DNA of 64,000 bases from Bremerella cremea (lineage in GTDB: Bacteria > Planctomycetota > Planctomycetia > Pirellulales > Pirellulaceae). Positions 8,584-17,747 of the stretch are shown in pieces (position 1 is the stretch's first letter; every line of letters starts with the position of its first letter). Location: contig NZ_QPEX01000006.1 in the NCBI RefSeq assembly GCF_003335505.1, forward strand, positions 62,001-126,000. Direction: 5' to 3'. Under the pieces are notes generated by a model. It saw only the letters and a list, made by a program, of their open reading frames with translations. It was not told the origin of the DNA and ran no database searches. The position numbers and the translations under genes were made by a program.

Positions 8584-9014
8584 ATAAAACAACATCCTTG
8601 AGATATTCGCCCGACGACCGCTTGGCCAACTGGTCGTAACTATCGGCTATTGAAGCATTTCTGCTAGCACAACTCTAGTCAGAATTGCAAAATCTTTCTT
8701 GCGCCACAACACGCGGTCTTCACTAGACTTGATGTGCTTGTCCGTAAAGTCGCTAGGAACTTTGTAAATTGAACACTTGTCATCCCTTCTCGAATCGTTA
8801 AACTTGGCCCCAAACGTAAACCCAGTCACGACCCCCAATGGCGGAAATCCTGAGCAATCTTGGAAATTCTAACCTAACCCGGCTGAAGTTTACCCACCAA
8901 CCCTATACCCCACCCAAATTGCTGGATTACGTGATCTGAGCCCCAATTGCCCAAATGACCTTCGGAGCTGATCACATCTATTTTCGGGCAGAGATTTAGT
9001 AAGGAACCTACTGT
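8584..9014. other. Intergenic stretch between divergent genes, no gene supported
   Basis: 431 bases between the oxidoreductase (minus) and the thioredoxin (plus). It must hold both promoters. A 63-codon minus-strand frame (8647-8838) has no ribosome binding site or family resemblance, so I do not call it. AAGGAACC before the thioredoxin ATG is its ribosome binding site. Confidence 0.5.
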
Positions 9015-9449
9015 ATGCTCGGCGTTACCCTGGCCATCCTTTTGCAGGCGGCCGTCACCGGCGACACCACCACCGATTACAACACGGCTTTCAAGTCGGC
9101 TAACGAAACCGGCAAGCCGATGCTTGTACTTGTTGGAACCGACTGGTGCCCCGCTTGCGTCACCATGAAACAATCGGTGATGCCCCGTCTGCTGCGAGCT
9201 GGCCGCTTGAGCGGTGTTGTCTACACGGAAGTCAACGCAGATGCTCAACCCACCATCGCACGTAAAATCATGTCGGGCGGTGGCTATCCTCAGCTGGCCA
9301 TGTACCGTAAGACCAAAGATGGTTGGAAGCGTCAAATCTTGATTGGAGTGCAATCGGAATCGACGATCAAAACGCTTGTCGATCGTGCCGTCGAAGCACA
9401 AGAAGCCGAAACGGAAGATAAGTTGGAAGTAATTCCCGTCTCGAAGTAG
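9015..9449 (+). CDS. Secreted thioredoxin-fold protein
   Basis: 144 residues. A short hydrophobic N-terminus (MLGVTLAILLQAAVTG) suggests a signal peptide or anchor. The redox motif WCPAC has cysteines at about 45 and 48. A cis-Pro of the thioredoxin fold is visible in GGYPQLAMY near residue 96. The protein resembles the thioredoxin-like/DUF953-type secreted proteins that reduce or isomerise disulfides outside the cytoplasm. ATG 9015 is preceded by AAGGAACC. A strong terminator at 9523 ends the transcript, so it is probably monocistronic. Partner proteins are unknown. Confidence 0.82.
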   Translation: MLGVTLAILLQAAVTGDTTTDYNTAFKSANETGKPMLVLVGTDWCPACVTMKQSVMPRLLRAGRLSGVVYTEVNADAQPTIARKIMSGGGYPQLAMYRKTKDGWKRQILIGVQSESTIKTLVDRAVEAQEAETEDKLEVIPVSK

Positions 9450-9522
9450 TTGCTCTACGAGGCAATTACCAAAGAACGGCGAACCAAGGGATTGGACACT
9501 TCGCTTTTCCAGATAAACAATA

Positions 9523-9562
9523 AAATCTCCCTGTTCATTCATTTGATCAGGGAGATTTTTTT
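9523..9562 (+). terminator. Rho-independent terminator after the thioredoxin gene
   Basis: A perfect 11-bp stem (AAATCTCCCTG at 9523-9533 with CAGGGAGATTT at 9548-9558) is followed by a T run. The complementary strand also carries an A/T flank, so it may serve the minus-strand gene ending at 9642. Confidence 0.88.
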
Positions 9563-9641
9563 ATGCCGATAGGTGTCCACGCCAAGAACAAAATCTAGGC
9601 AGTAAAACGGTAGCGTTTTCAAATCGCAGGCAAACCGTTTG

Positions 9642-10169
9642 TTACAACTTGAGAAAGCACATACTGACCGAGAGCAAACGGTCGTCGAGCATCACAGCTT
9701 CGTCATTGTCATGCTCGAATGTGGCGCTCACGAATTCGAGACCGCGGGCAAAAGCCATCTGGTAGCCCTCGCCCACAATGATCGAAGGAACCGTAATTCC
9801 CTGAAACGAAAACGGTGTCTTGGATAATTGCGATTTGATCCCACCACAAATCATGTTGGTCACTTCGCCGGCACCGTCGACCACTTGCGTAGATAGCTTG
9901 CCGAATTCTTCTTGCAGCAATCCTTCCACCACCGAGATGGCCATCACTTCGGACATATTCACGGTGATGAACCCAGAAACACGGCCATGCACGCCGATGA
10001 TTCCGGTAACCAAACCTTTTTCGCGCAGAGGGACCGTCGCCACACCAACACAACGTGCCGACGCGCCACACATAGTCAGTGCTTTTTCCACCGAATGAAC
10101 CACAGCTTCAGCCATGGTGCTATTCGCTCCGGCCAGCCCTGCAAAGTTCTCAGTTAAAGTTGTCGACAT
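9642..10169 (-). CDS. CheX-like chemotaxis phosphatase-domain protein
   Basis: About 175 residues covering one CheX/CheC-like domain. The phosphatase signature E-x-x-N is present once, in GEVTNMICGG near residue 105. The opening and glycine-rich strands (GVATVPLREKGLVTGIIGVHG and MAISVVEGLL) fit the family. Members dephosphorylate CheY-P or work as stand-alone response-regulator partners. No che gene is near, so it acts away from a chemotaxis operon. ATG 10169 is chosen over GTG 10178. The next gene upstream is a sigma-54 activator in the same direction, 166 bases away, so co-regulation is possible but not shown. Confidence 0.75.
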   Translation of the reverse strand: MSTTLTENFAGLAGANSTMAEAVVHSVEKALTMCGASARCVGVATVPLREKGLVTGIIGVHGRVSGFITVNMSEVMAISVVEGLLQEEFGKLSTQVVDGAGEVTNMICGGIKSQLSKTPFSFQGITVPSIIVGEGYQMAFARGLEFVSATFEHDNDEAVMLDDRLLSVSMCFLKL

Positions 10170-10335
10170 GCCTAACACTCAATCATGGCCACGAAAAGGG
10201 TAACGGCATCTTCAGCCACGTAAGTATTGGTCAGGTTTACCGACAAATTATCTTACTTGCGCGAACGCGTACCCTCGTTACGCCGCCAACTGGCGTTAGA
10301 ACCGTTACCACTGCTGCGACCGGCCTGAAAATGCC

Positions 10336-12363
10336 CTACGCTTCGGTGGGAGGCTGGATATGATAACGACGAATCTTACGGTCTAGGGTCGAACGCTCGA
10401 TCCCCAAAATTCCAGCCGTGCGACTCTTATTCCACCCGGTGGCTCTTAGGGTGGCGTTGATATGTCGCTTTTCGAGGTCGGCCAGCGAAAGAGGCTCGTA
10501 GCCAGACTTGGTAGCGTTCAATTCGGCCGTATCCCCCGATGCCGTCAAATTGGAAAGCGCCAGATCATCCGAATTAATACGTTCAGCCTGAGACAACACG
10601 ACGGCTCGCTCGATAACGTTTTTCAGCTCGCGCACGTTGCCTGGCCAACGATACTTCATCAGGTCGTCGATTGCCGATTGTGTGAAGCCCAGAATCTTCC
10701 GGCCAGTCTCTGCGTTGTACTTCTGCACGAAGTAGGAAGCCAGGTCGAGGATGTCCTCGGTCCGCTTACGTAGCGGCGGCACGTTGACTTCCACCACCCG
10801 CAAACGGAAAAACAAGTCGCGCCGAAAACGACCACGTTCGACTTCTTTTTCCAAGTCGCGGTTGGTGGCGGCGATCACGCGCACATCGACCTGAACCGCT
10901 TCGTTACCACCCACTCGCTCAAACGGATGCCCTTCAAGCACGCGGAGAAACTTCGCTTGGATCGCCTCGCTCATTTCGCCGATTTCGTCCAGCATCAGCG
11001 TCCCTCGGTGGGCAGCTTCAAACTTACCGACCTTGCGATCGGTCGCCCCGGTGAACGCCCCTTTTTCGTGGCCAAACAGTTCGCTTTCGAGCAGCGATTC
11101 GCTGAGGGCGGCACAGTTTAAGCAGACGAATGGGCCTTTCTTTCGCGTACTAGCGAAGTGAACCGAACGCGCGACCAATTCCTTGCCGACACCACTTTCG
11201 CCGGTAATCAAAATCGTCGCTCGGCTGGGTGCGACGCGGGCAACTTGCTTCTGCACGTCCAGTATCAAGGGGCTGCTTCCCACGATGTTGCTCTCGGCAC
11301 CGAGCCGTTGCCGTAGCTCGTCGATTTCGACCATCGACTGCGAAATGGTTTCGGTTAGCTCTTGCTGGCGTTCCAGGTTTTTCAGCGCTAACGCGACGTT
11401 TTCAGCAACCGCCAAAGTGAACTCGAGATCTTCTGGATCAGGAATTCGCCCCGTGTCGGTCGAGTAGAGATGGATCAGGCCAATCACTTTTCCGTTCTGC
11501 CGAATGGGGGCGGCCAACACGCTGGTCGCGTGGATGTCTCCCTTGCTATCGCGACTTCCGAAGCGGCTGTCGTCGGCGAAGTTGCGTGCCAGGACCGCTT
11601 CCCCTTCCTTCAAAACCGTGTTGGCCAAAAACCGCGAGATGCGATGGTAGACCGGCAGTTTGTCGGTACGGGAACTAATTAGCTCTAAGTCCTTCTCCGT
11701 CGCTGGCCCTTTGAACCCGCGTGGCAATAACAACATGGCCCCAGAGTCGACCTGAGTACTTTCAAACAACCCTTCGAGTGCCAGATTAGCCACCGCGATG
11801 ACATCGGCTTGCTGGGCCAACTCGAAGGCCAATTGGCACAGCCGAGCAGCGGCTCGGCCTACCCGGGGGACGACCGAACCTTCCTTAGAGTCTTCGCTTT
11901 CCGGCTTTAAAAACCGAGTATGTCCCCGCCGATGCGTGATGTTGGTGGGCTCGGCGATATCCAGCACATGCTCGCTGTCGTAGCCTGAGGTCATCGACGG
12001 ATCGATCTCGGCGTTGGAATCGAACAGGTGCCCAGCACTGGAAGAACCATCGGGAAACGCAGCCGAAAGATCATTCACGAAAGCCAACTGCGTGTTGGCC
12101 ACCCGGATAATATTGCCTGGCGTTAAAGCTTGATCCCCACGAATAGGGGAATCTTCGACGGTGGTTCCATTGCGGGAATCGAGGTCGCGAATCGTCCAAA
12201 CGCCCTGAGAAAGAAAGATTTCTGCATGATAGCGGCTGCAGCGATCGTCCTTAATCACAATCTGGTTGGTTGGCGCCCGCCCGATCGTGACGTTCTGACC
12301 CTCGACCAAGCGAAAGACATCGGTCCATTTGGAACCTTCACGAATAATTAAATATGCAATCAT
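10336..12363 (-). CDS. Sigma-54 dependent transcriptional activator with FHA and GAF domains
   Basis: 675 residues. The FHA domain (1-98) shows [14 protein letters not shown] and DSRNGT, the phosphothreonine-binding residues. A GAF domain spans about 170-345. The AAA+ core begins near 370 with Walker A GESGVGKE, the sigma-54 contact loop GAFTGA, Walker [10 protein letters not shown] and an arginine finger region. A Fis-type helix-turn-helix closes the protein ([18 protein letters not shown], about 637-654). It opens RNA polymerase-sigma-54 promoters in response to a phosphoprotein read by FHA and a ligand or signal read by GAF. There is no receiver domain. A Ser/Thr kinase gene lies 4 kb away, but no link is shown. 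Divergent from the DUF1598 gene. Confidence 0.93.
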   Translation of the reverse strand: MIAYLIIREGSKWTDVFRLVEGQNVTIGRAPTNQIVIKDDRCSRYHAEIFLSQGVWTIRDLDSRNGTTVEDSPIRGDQALTPGNIIRVANTQLAFVNDLSAAFPDGSSSAGHLFDSNAEIDPSMTSGYDSEHVLDIAEPTNITHRRGHTRFLKPESEDSKEGSVVPRVGRAAARLCQLAFELAQQADVIAVANLALEGLFESTQVDSGAMLLLPRGFKGPATEKDLELISSRTDKLPVYHRISRFLANTVLKEGEAVLARNFADDSRFGSRDSKGDIHATSVLAAPIRQNGKVIGLIHLYSTDTGRIPDPEDLEFTLAVAENVALALKNLERQQELTETISQSMVEIDELRQRLGAESNIVGSSPLILDVQKQVARVAPSRATILITGESGVGKELVARSVHFASTRKKGPFVCLNCAALSESLLESELFGHEKGAFTGATDRKVGKFEAAHRGTLMLDEIGEMSEAIQAKFLRVLEGHPFERVGGNEAVQVDVRVIAATNRDLEKEVERGRFRRDLFFRLRVVEVNVPPLRKRTEDILDLASYFVQKYNAETGRKILGFTQSAIDDLMKYRWPGNVRELKNVIERAVVLSQAERINSDDLALSNLTASGDTAELNATKSGYEPLSLADLEKRHINATLRATGWNKSRTAGILGIERSTLDRKIRRYHIQPPTEA

Positions 12364-12868
12364 CCAGTTTTTTACTGACCCGTGCTACTTTGCCTTGCCG
12401 CCCCGAAAGTGGTCACGCCCTCGCCAACGTGTATCGTAATAATACACTTATATGCACACGATGGCAGAAGGGGAAATAGTTGTTGGTCGATTCCGCAGCA
12501 AGTCGTCATAATCGTTCTCATCGGACAAAGAGGCATCGGCCTGGGAAGTTTAGGAAAAACAGGCAATGCCTTCCCTTTCCGAGCACCCCATCCAACAGGT
12601 AACATTTGATGCTCCTAGAAATGGCATGAGGATTTAAACGTAATCCTTGCAAGGAAAACGGGAGCGAACTATTGTAGATTGAATGGAAATCCCGACTTGC
12701 GCGGATTTTCCTTCCTCGTCGGCCCAGGCAACCCTCGCTCGGTGACCTAGGCTGTAGTTTGCCTCCTCAATTTGTTTGAGCCTATTTCGTGCTCTTTGAG
12801 GACCAAGACAGTCCACCATCGGGCGGAAACTGTTGTCGTCCATCGCGATAAATCCGGAGATCTTTCGT
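12364..12868. other. Divergent promoter region between the sigma-54 activator and DUF1598 genes
   Basis: 505 bases with lower GC than the flanking genes. GTGTATCGTAATAATACAC at 12429-12447 is an imperfect palindrome that could be an operator for the activator. No sigma-54 promoter (GG-N10-GC) could be picked out with confidence. A 69-codon minus-strand frame at 12634-12843 is listed separately with low confidence. Confidence 0.4.
12634..12843 (-). CDS. Uncertain small hypothetical protein
   Basis: A 69-codon frame from ATG 12843 in a region without another gene. The product is charged and helix-prone (GPQRARNRLKQIEEANYSLG) and then reads RARVAWADEEGK, which faintly recalls the start of a PilZ-like barrel. 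The frame overlaps the leader of the plus-strand DUF1598 gene. No clear ribosome binding site is seen. It may be a chance frame. Confidence 0.22.
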   Translation of the reverse strand: MDDNSFRPMVDCLGPQRARNRLKQIEEANYSLGHRARVAWADEEGKSAQVGISIQSTIVRSRFPCKDYV

Positions 12869-14221
12869 ATGAAAGCCGTTGTGCTACCGCGTGTTAGCTA
12901 TGCTCTGCTTCTGGCTTTAGGGCTTGCCCTGGTCAGTTCGCCTGTTTTCGCTGGCCAATCCGCCTTCCGACAACAAGCTGTTGGTGGTGTTTCGATCGAC
13001 GCCCAAGGTCAGCTGACCTCGGCGACTCCGGAGGTGAAGAAAATGCTCCGCCAGGAGATGCTTGCCGCTCTGGACAAGGTGCCTGGCAATTTGGCCACTC
13101 CGGTCAAAATGCGAAAAGTTTCGTTGCGTGGCCTGAATGCCATCATGAAATCATCGCTGGAAACCGATGGCGATCTACCAGATGCCGTCAAATACATGGC
13201 TGGTCTGCAGCGTATCGAATACGTCTTTGTGGACGAAGCCAACAACGACGTGATCTTGGCAGGTCCGGCGGAAGGGTGGACAGTTGATGAAAATGGCGAT
13301 GTCGTCGGCATTACCACCGGTCGCCCGGTGCTGTTGCTGGAAGACTTCATTGTTGCCATGCGAAGCGTTCAAGAAGCTCGCCAGGGTGGCATCACATGCT
13401 CGATCGACCCGACCGCTCAAGGCCGCCAGAACCTAGACAACTACCTGGCCGGTGTCTCGCAAATGAATGCCAGCGTGAAAGAAGGGGTCGAACGTGCATT
13501 GGGCCCGCAAGTGATCACCGTCACCGGTGTTCCGACCAGCAGCCACTTCGCTCGCGTGATGGTTGCCGCCGACTTCCGCATGAAGCGAATTGCAATGAAC
13601 CTCGAGCCAAGTCCGGTTCGTGGTCTGCCGAGCTACTTGCAAATGCTCCCTTCGGCCCGAGTCGTGAAGAATGCTATGCCACGTTGGTGGTTGGCTTGCA
13701 ATTACGAACCAATGGCCCAAAGCGAAGACGGCCTCGCTTGGCAACTGCGTGGTCCTGGCGTGAAAGCGATGACCGAAGACGAATACGTTGATGAAGCCGG
13801 CAACGTGAAGCAAACCGGCAAAACCAGCCCTCTGCCACAAAAGTGGGCCGACCTCATGACGGCCAAATACGAAGAGCTTTCGGCAGAAGACAAGATCTTC
13901 GGTGATCTGCGAAACGTGATGGACATGTGCGTCATCGCTGCTTTGATCGAAAAAGAACAACTGCTCAGCAAGGCAGATCTTGATCTGGACATGATCAAGG
14001 ACGCTTCGAGCCCGGTTCACTTGGAAGAATTTCCTGCTCCGAACACCGTTCCGACCTTCTTCAGTGCCATGAAGAAAGGGAGCCATTGGGTGATCACCGC
14101 TTCGGGCGGCGTCGACATCAACTCGTGGGAAGTCGCCAGCAACATCGAAAAGGTTGCCGGGATGGACAAGCTGCGAACCGAACAGTTGGCTTCCAACAAC
14201 AACTTGTGGTGGTGGAACTAA
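12869..14221 (+). CDS. DUF1598 domain secreted protein
   Basis: About 450 residues. A signal peptide is clear (basic MKAVVLPR, then a hydrophobic core ending SSPVFAGQ, cleaved near residue 27). The body carries the DUF1598 landmarks GWTVDENGDVVG, a TGRPVLLLEDF segment and the GGITCSIDPT motif with downstream VTGVP. The family is known mainly from planctomycetes and has no defined function. ATG 12869 is chosen because GGAGA lies eight bases upstream and the signal peptide then starts correctly; an ATG at 12833 would add 12 polar residues. The gene is followed by a terminator at 14268. Confidence 0.85.
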   Translation: MKAVVLPRVSYALLLALGLALVSSPVFAGQSAFRQQAVGGVSIDAQGQLTSATPEVKKMLRQEMLAALDKVPGNLATPVKMRKVSLRGLNAIMKSSLETDGDLPDAVKYMAGLQRIEYVFVDEANNDVILAGPAEGWTVDENGDVVGITTGRPVLLLEDFIVAMRSVQEARQGGITCSIDPTAQGRQNLDNYLAGVSQMNASVKEGVERALGPQVITVTGVPTSSHFARVMVAADFRMKRIAMNLEPSPVRGLPSYLQMLPSARVVKNAMPRWWLACNYEPMAQSEDGLAWQLRGPGVKAMTEDEYVDEAGNVKQTGKTSPLPQKWADLMTAKYEELSAEDKIFGDLRNVMDMCVIAALIEKEQLLSKADLDLDMIKDASSPVHLEEFPAPNTVPTFFSAMKKGSHWVITASGGVDINSWEVASNIEKVAGMDKLRTEQLASNNNLWWWN

Positions 14222-14267
14222 TGTCCTCTGTTCACAGTCGTGTTAATCCACGACCATCGCTCAATAG

Positions 14268-14298
14268 AAACGGCCTTCATTGATGAGGGCCGTTTTTT
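14268..14298 (+). terminator. Rho-independent terminator between convergent genes
   Basis: Stem AAACGGCC (14268-14275) with GGCCGTTT (14288-14295), followed by a T run reaching the TAA of the opposing gene at 14297. It ends the DUF1598 transcript. Confidence 0.85.
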
Positions 14299-14905
14299 AT
14301 TGCGCCCGGAGGTTCACCCATTCGATGCAGGGCAGGTGAGGGGCAATTTGCGGAAAGAACAGATCGACCAGGCCTTGTTTCGCCCAAGCGTGGACATCAT
14401 CGGTAGTCGGTGCGTCGATCGATTTACACAGCACCAAGCGATCTGCCTGCCAATACCAAGCCAACAACGCCGCGATCGAATCGCTGGTCAGGGTCCAATC
14501 TTCTGGAATCGGAGCGATTCTTTCTTCGAGTGCCGGCAGGCAGAGGTTCCAGGTGTTTATGACGTCCCAGACTTCCATCGGTTTAGCCGTGTCCTCGGAA
14601 GCGTGCCAGGTTTGCAATCGCTTCTGCTGCTGATCTGGATCGGCCAACGCGGCTGATTCTCCTAGCAGATTGGCCACCATCCGCGCATTAATCCGCATGG
14701 CTTCGAGGGCCAGGCAATGAGAATCCCTGGCGGACAGTTGGTAATTCTGATCGAGCCGCCGCACCACATCGGCGAACTCGCCTCCGCCTGGGATGATGAC
14801 TACAGAGAAGTCAGCATAACACTCGGCTTTGAGTCGCCTGATTCGCTGGGCTAAATCAGGCAAGTCGAACAAGCTACCTCCCAACTTCCAGACAACAAGC
14901 GACAT
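14297..14905 (-). CDS. mfnE: Amino acid kinase family protein, MfnE-like
   Basis: 202 residues of the amino acid kinase fold. The N-terminal VWKLGGSL is the phosphate-binding strand, IPGGGEFADVVR the second glycine motif, and LTSDSIAALLAW the late ATP-site motif. It is shorter than aspartokinase or glutamate kinase and matches the length of the methanofuran kinase MfnE, which phosphorylates 5-(aminomethyl)-3-furanmethanol phosphate to the diphosphate. The gene lies five bases downstream of the MfnF-like gene, which itself follows an ATP-grasp gene, so the three form one transcription unit. Kinase fold is seen; the substrate is inferred from neighbours. Confidence 0.72.
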   Translation of the reverse strand: MSLVVWKLGGSLFDLPDLAQRIRRLKAECYADFSVVIIPGGGEFADVVRRLDQNYQLSARDSHCLALEAMRINARMVANLLGESAALADPDQQQKRLQTWHASEDTAKPMEVWDVINTWNLCLPALEERIAPIPEDWTLTSDSIAALLAWYWQADRLVLCKSIDAPTTDDVHAWAKQGLVDLFFPQIAPHLPCIEWVNLRAQ

Positions 14906-14910
14906 CGGCC

Positions 14911-15921
14911 TTAGTCCCAGGCTTCTTCCGCCAGCGTGGCCAGGGCATACGCCGGGGCACAGCGTGCGGCGTTGGCACCAATCAGGTCGGTAAGATACTC
15001 GCGATGCGTCACCACCCCGGCCGAGTCAAGCGCCGCTTCGGCCAGAAAATCGCCATGGCCGCAAATCACGGTCATCTCGGCATCCATCTGATGCGTCTCG
15101 ACCACCTGGCGAATTGCTTTGGCAATCTTGCGGACCATGATCGAATTGAGTTCGCGAGCGATCTCGTTGATTTCGGTCCAGGTCACTTCGTCTCCGTCGG
15201 CACAAATAATCCGAGCAAGACGGGTCTTGGCGAACTCGCGGGTCGCCGCGCGGCCATCGGCGGTGCCGTGGTTTTCAGGCTCGTCGTCAAAGAGGCCCAG
15301 CGCTAAGAAGACATCGAGCGACGTGGCGAACCACTCGTTCGCCGTTGGACATGGTTTCCCCCGGAAAGTCACCTGATCGGCAATGCCACACGTCGGCGTT
15401 CGTTCAACGCCCAGGTAGTACAGTTCGCCAGCCAAGAGTCGAGCGAGATCGGAACGGGATGTACTGGCGACTTTTCCCTTAATGATCGGAACGATATCGG
15501 TTGTGGTCGAACCGATATCAACCACCAAGCCACTCTTGCCTTGGAACATTCGGCCTGCATAGCTTCCCAGGGCATGCCAATTGGCGGCCGCTACGGAATG
15601 GGGGTCGAGAATCGCCTTATCGAGCGAAACCAGAGTCCCAGGCAGCGTATAAACCTTGAGCGGGTAATCAGCAAAGACTTCGCGAATCGAAGCCAAAACA
15701 AAGCGAACGCCTTCCGATTTCGAGCCAAAGCAATCGGCCAGTTCGGCGGTCATCGTAACCACCACACGATCAAAGACAGGGGCCATCCCCAACACGTGTT
15801 CTAGGCTGCTGACCAGGTCGTTCTTTTTCGACCAGATAGGGAAGGGAAATGAATGGGCGAATCCCTCGCCCGTGGCAATTTTTATGTTGGCCCCGCCAAC
15901 ATCGACGCCCAGGACCGTCAT
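14911..15921 (-). CDS. mfnF: Hydantoinase/oxoprolinase-like protein, MfnF-like, H4MPT-linked C1 transfer
   Basis: 336 residues of the ASKHA fold. GVDVGGANIKIA (residues 4-15) and VVDIGSTTTDIVPI (about 138-151) are the two phosphate loops, and RTPTCGI lies near 180. The protein belongs to the family annotated as H4MPT-linked C1 transfer pathway protein. In methanogens the homologue MfnF joins aminomethylfuran diphosphate to gamma-glutamyl-tyramine during methanofuran synthesis. It sits between the MfnE-like and MfnD-like genes with gaps of 5 and 19 bases. The family assignment is firm; the exact bacterial product, a methanofuran analogue, is inferred. Confidence 0.8.
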   Translation of the reverse strand: MTVLGVDVGGANIKIATGEGFAHSFPFPIWSKKNDLVSSLEHVLGMAPVFDRVVVTMTAELADCFGSKSEGVRFVLASIREVFADYPLKVYTLPGTLVSLDKAILDPHSVAAANWHALGSYAGRMFQGKSGLVVDIGSTTTDIVPIIKGKVASTSRSDLARLLAGELYYLGVERTPTCGIADQVTFRGKPCPTANEWFATSLDVFLALGLFDDEPENHGTADGRAATREFAKTRLARIICADGDEVTWTEINEIARELNSIMVRKIAKAIRQVVETHQMDAEMTVICGHGDFLAEAALDSAGVVTHREYLTDLIGANAARCAPAYALATLAEEAWD

Positions 15922-15940
15922 AAAATTCCCGCTTCCTCAA

Positions 15941-16966
15941 TCAATGAATTTCAAAATCAACATCTCCGCAGCCAGGTTGCGGCACAAATGCCTTGCCAGC
16001 AGCAACATCCAGCATGGCTTGCGCTAAGTTATTCTTCAGCAACAATCTCAAGCCGACATAAGAACTAGTAAGTCGTGGGTTAATTTCTACCGCCACGTCT
16101 TCGGTCCCTTCCGGACAAGGCCCCAAGATCATATCAAGGCCAACGTAACCGCGGAAAGGGGGAAAAGACCTAATTGCTTGTCCTGTAAGGCGATGCGCTC
16201 GCTCGTTGAACGCTTCAGGAAGGGGTAATCGGCCTCCATGATACTTTAAATCTTTGCTTAGGCGTTGGTAGCCAGCAGGTAACGGAACAATATCTACCCC
16301 AGAACCGAAGATAGCACAACTAATTGCCGTGCCATAAACCTTCGGCTGTATGAGAATCCTTTCATTGAGCGGAAGCTGAGCTTCTACTTGTTTTCCCATT
16401 TTCCAGCAAAGTACCTCCTCCGATCCGGCTCCGTCGCGGGGTTTGGTAACGACTTCGACCTCGCGAAGATGCTGCCAACTAGCTGAATCCGCTAGAAAAT
16501 GGGTCTCGATGGTGGGCACCCCAGCCGTCTGCCAAACTTGAAAGGTCTTCCACTTACACGTTGCCACTTCCACGAAGGTAGAGTTTGGGCTGAGAAGCCA
16601 GGCGTCCTCCTCTTCGGCCCACAGAGTTCGTTCGAGCAGGAGTCCATCGAACTCTGGGGCAATGATCAGCGTGGCATCGGTTTCGCGTACCGCTGTGCGA
16701 AAGGCCTCGCGTTCCTCAGCGGCACTGCGCACGGCAATTTGCTGAGTGGCAGAAACCGACAGCGGTTCGATGCGTTGATCACGAAGAATGGTGACAGAAG
16801 TGCCTGCAATGGCCGAGAAATCTTCAGCCACCGCAGCCAACATGGCGGTTCCTTCGTGCAGAAGGGAACCGCTCGGGGCCGGAGCTCCGTCGACGGCGAA
16901 CAACCCGCCGCCGGTGATCAGCTCGTAGATAAAGACAGTCCGGGGATACTCTGTTTGCGCTGACAT
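15941..16966 (-). CDS. mfnD: ATP-grasp ligase, MfnD-like (tyramine-glutamate ligase type)
   Basis: 342 residues. The N-terminus shows VFIYELITGGG, then the ATP-grasp core: a lysine strand VVTKPRDGAGSEEV, the central sheet ILIQPKVYGTAISCAIFG, and the metal-site end VAVEINPRLTSSYVGL with the Glu-x-Asn pair. MfnD ligates glutamate to tyramine in methanofuran synthesis. ATG 16966 is chosen because the frame upstream offers only TTG. It is the first gene of the mfn-like unit and lies downstream of the SUF genes, with a hairpin at 17001-17022 between them. The ATP-grasp fold is certain; the substrate is inferred from the neighbours. Confidence 0.75.
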   Translation of the reverse strand: MSAQTEYPRTVFIYELITGGGLFAVDGAPAPSGSLLHEGTAMLAAVAEDFSAIAGTSVTILRDQRIEPLSVSATQQIAVRSAAEEREAFRTAVRETDATLIIAPEFDGLLLERTLWAEEEDAWLLSPNSTFVEVATCKWKTFQVWQTAGVPTIETHFLADSASWQHLREVEVVTKPRDGAGSEEVLCWKMGKQVEAQLPLNERILIQPKVYGTAISCAIFGSGVDIVPLPAGYQRLSKDLKYHGGRLPLPEAFNERAHRLTGQAIRSFPPFRGYVGLDMILGPCPEGTEDVAVEINPRLTSSYVGLRLLLKNNLAQAMLDVAAGKAFVPQPGCGDVDFEIH

Positions 16967-17000
16967 CGCCAATCGGTCATCCCCGGCATCTCGACGAATC

Positions 17001-17022
17001 GTTCCTTGGTGTCCCCAGGAAC
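17001..17022 (-). terminator. Hairpin after the SUF locus
   Basis: GTTCCTTGG and CCCCAGGAAC pair around a TGT loop, two bases past the sufT stop. There is no T run, so it may only stabilise the transcript end or weakly separate the SUF and mfn units. Confidence 0.4.
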
Positions 17023-17023
17023 A

Positions 17024-17344
17024 TTAGAAAATGCCGAGTTGATCCCGAGCATCTTCGGTCATGCGGTCAGGGGACCAGGGCGGATCCATGACGATTTTCA
17101 CGTCAACTTCGCTGACCCCTTCCATTTGCGAGACATATTGGTTGACGCCACCAATCAACTGGGGACCAGCCGGGCAGGCAGGGCTGGTCATGGTCATGTT
17201 GATTAGGACTTTTTTGTCTTCCGAGTCAGCGACGTCCTCGAAGTTAACTTCGTAGATCAATCCCAGGTCGACAATGTTGACGAACAACTCGGGATCGATC
17301 ACGTTCTTCAATTGCTCGCGGACCGCATCTTCAGTGAGTGCCAT
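17024..17344 (-). CDS. sufT: SufT/MIP18-family iron-sulfur assembly factor
   Basis: 106 residues of the DUF59/MIP18 (PaaD-like) family. Visible landmarks are VIDPELFVNIVDLGLIYEV, the conserved DPE-LGL opening; MTMTSPACPAG, which holds the single conserved Cys (about 55); and VDPPW-like KIVMDPPWSPDRM near the C-terminus. Such proteins help mature or deliver Fe-S clusters. It is the last gene of the SUF run, 15 bases after the Rieske gene, consistent with a shared transcript. Confidence 0.88.
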   Translation of the reverse strand: MALTEDAVREQLKNVIDPELFVNIVDLGLIYEVNFEDVADSEDKKVLINMTMTSPACPAGPQLIGGVNQYVSQMEGVSEVDVKIVMDPPWSPDRMTEDARDQLGIF

Positions 17345-17359
17345 GACTTGGTTTCCTTC

Positions 17360-17674
17360 TCAATCTGCGAGACGAACGTAGATCGAATCGCCTTCAATTT
17401 TCGCTTCGTGAACCTGGGTGGGTTGGGTGGCCGGCATCAATGTGGCCTCGCCGGTGCGAATATCAAACTTAGCACCATGGCGTGGGCATTCAATTTCGTT
17501 CCCCTCAAGGTCACCTTCCCCCAAAGGGCCGTCGTCGTGCGTGCAGACGTCGTCCAAACAATATACCTGACCTCCAGCATGAATTACGATCACAAACCGA
17601 TCATCGACTTCATAAACATTTTTGCCAGGATCAGGAATTTCGGAGAGGGCAGCTACACGAACAAATTCGGACAT
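17360..17674 (-). CDS. SUF-associated Rieske [2Fe-2S] ferredoxin
   Basis: About 104 residues. The Rieske cluster ligands are C-x-H in CTHDDG and C-x-x-H in CPRHG, spaced as in ferredoxin components of non-heme iron oxygenases. ATG 17674 (MSEFVRVAAL) is chosen because the domain starts there and an earlier start would run into sufD. Rieske ferredoxins of this type are frequent in bacterial SUF operons and are thought to supply electrons for cluster assembly or to be a client. The gene lies 73 bases after sufD and 15 bases before sufT. Confidence 0.88.
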   Translation of the reverse strand: MSEFVRVAALSEIPDPGKNVYEVDDRFVIVIHAGGQVYCLDDVCTHDDGPLGEGDLEGNEIECPRHGAKFDIRTGEATLMPATQPTQVHEAKIEGDSIYVRLAD

Positions 17675-17747
17675 GCGTTGGGTGAACTTTGGGTGACGAA
17701 TGAATGGGTTGTTTGATGGATATCTTGAAACGTCAGGGAACGCTGGA

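Noticed and set aside
8874..9542. 222-codon minus-strand frame
   Set aside because: It runs antisense through the well-supported thioredoxin gene, lacks a ribosome binding site and matches no family.
16499..16963. 154-codon plus-strand frame opposite the ATP-grasp gene
   Set aside because: Antisense shadow of the MfnD-like gene; no start signal or family residues.
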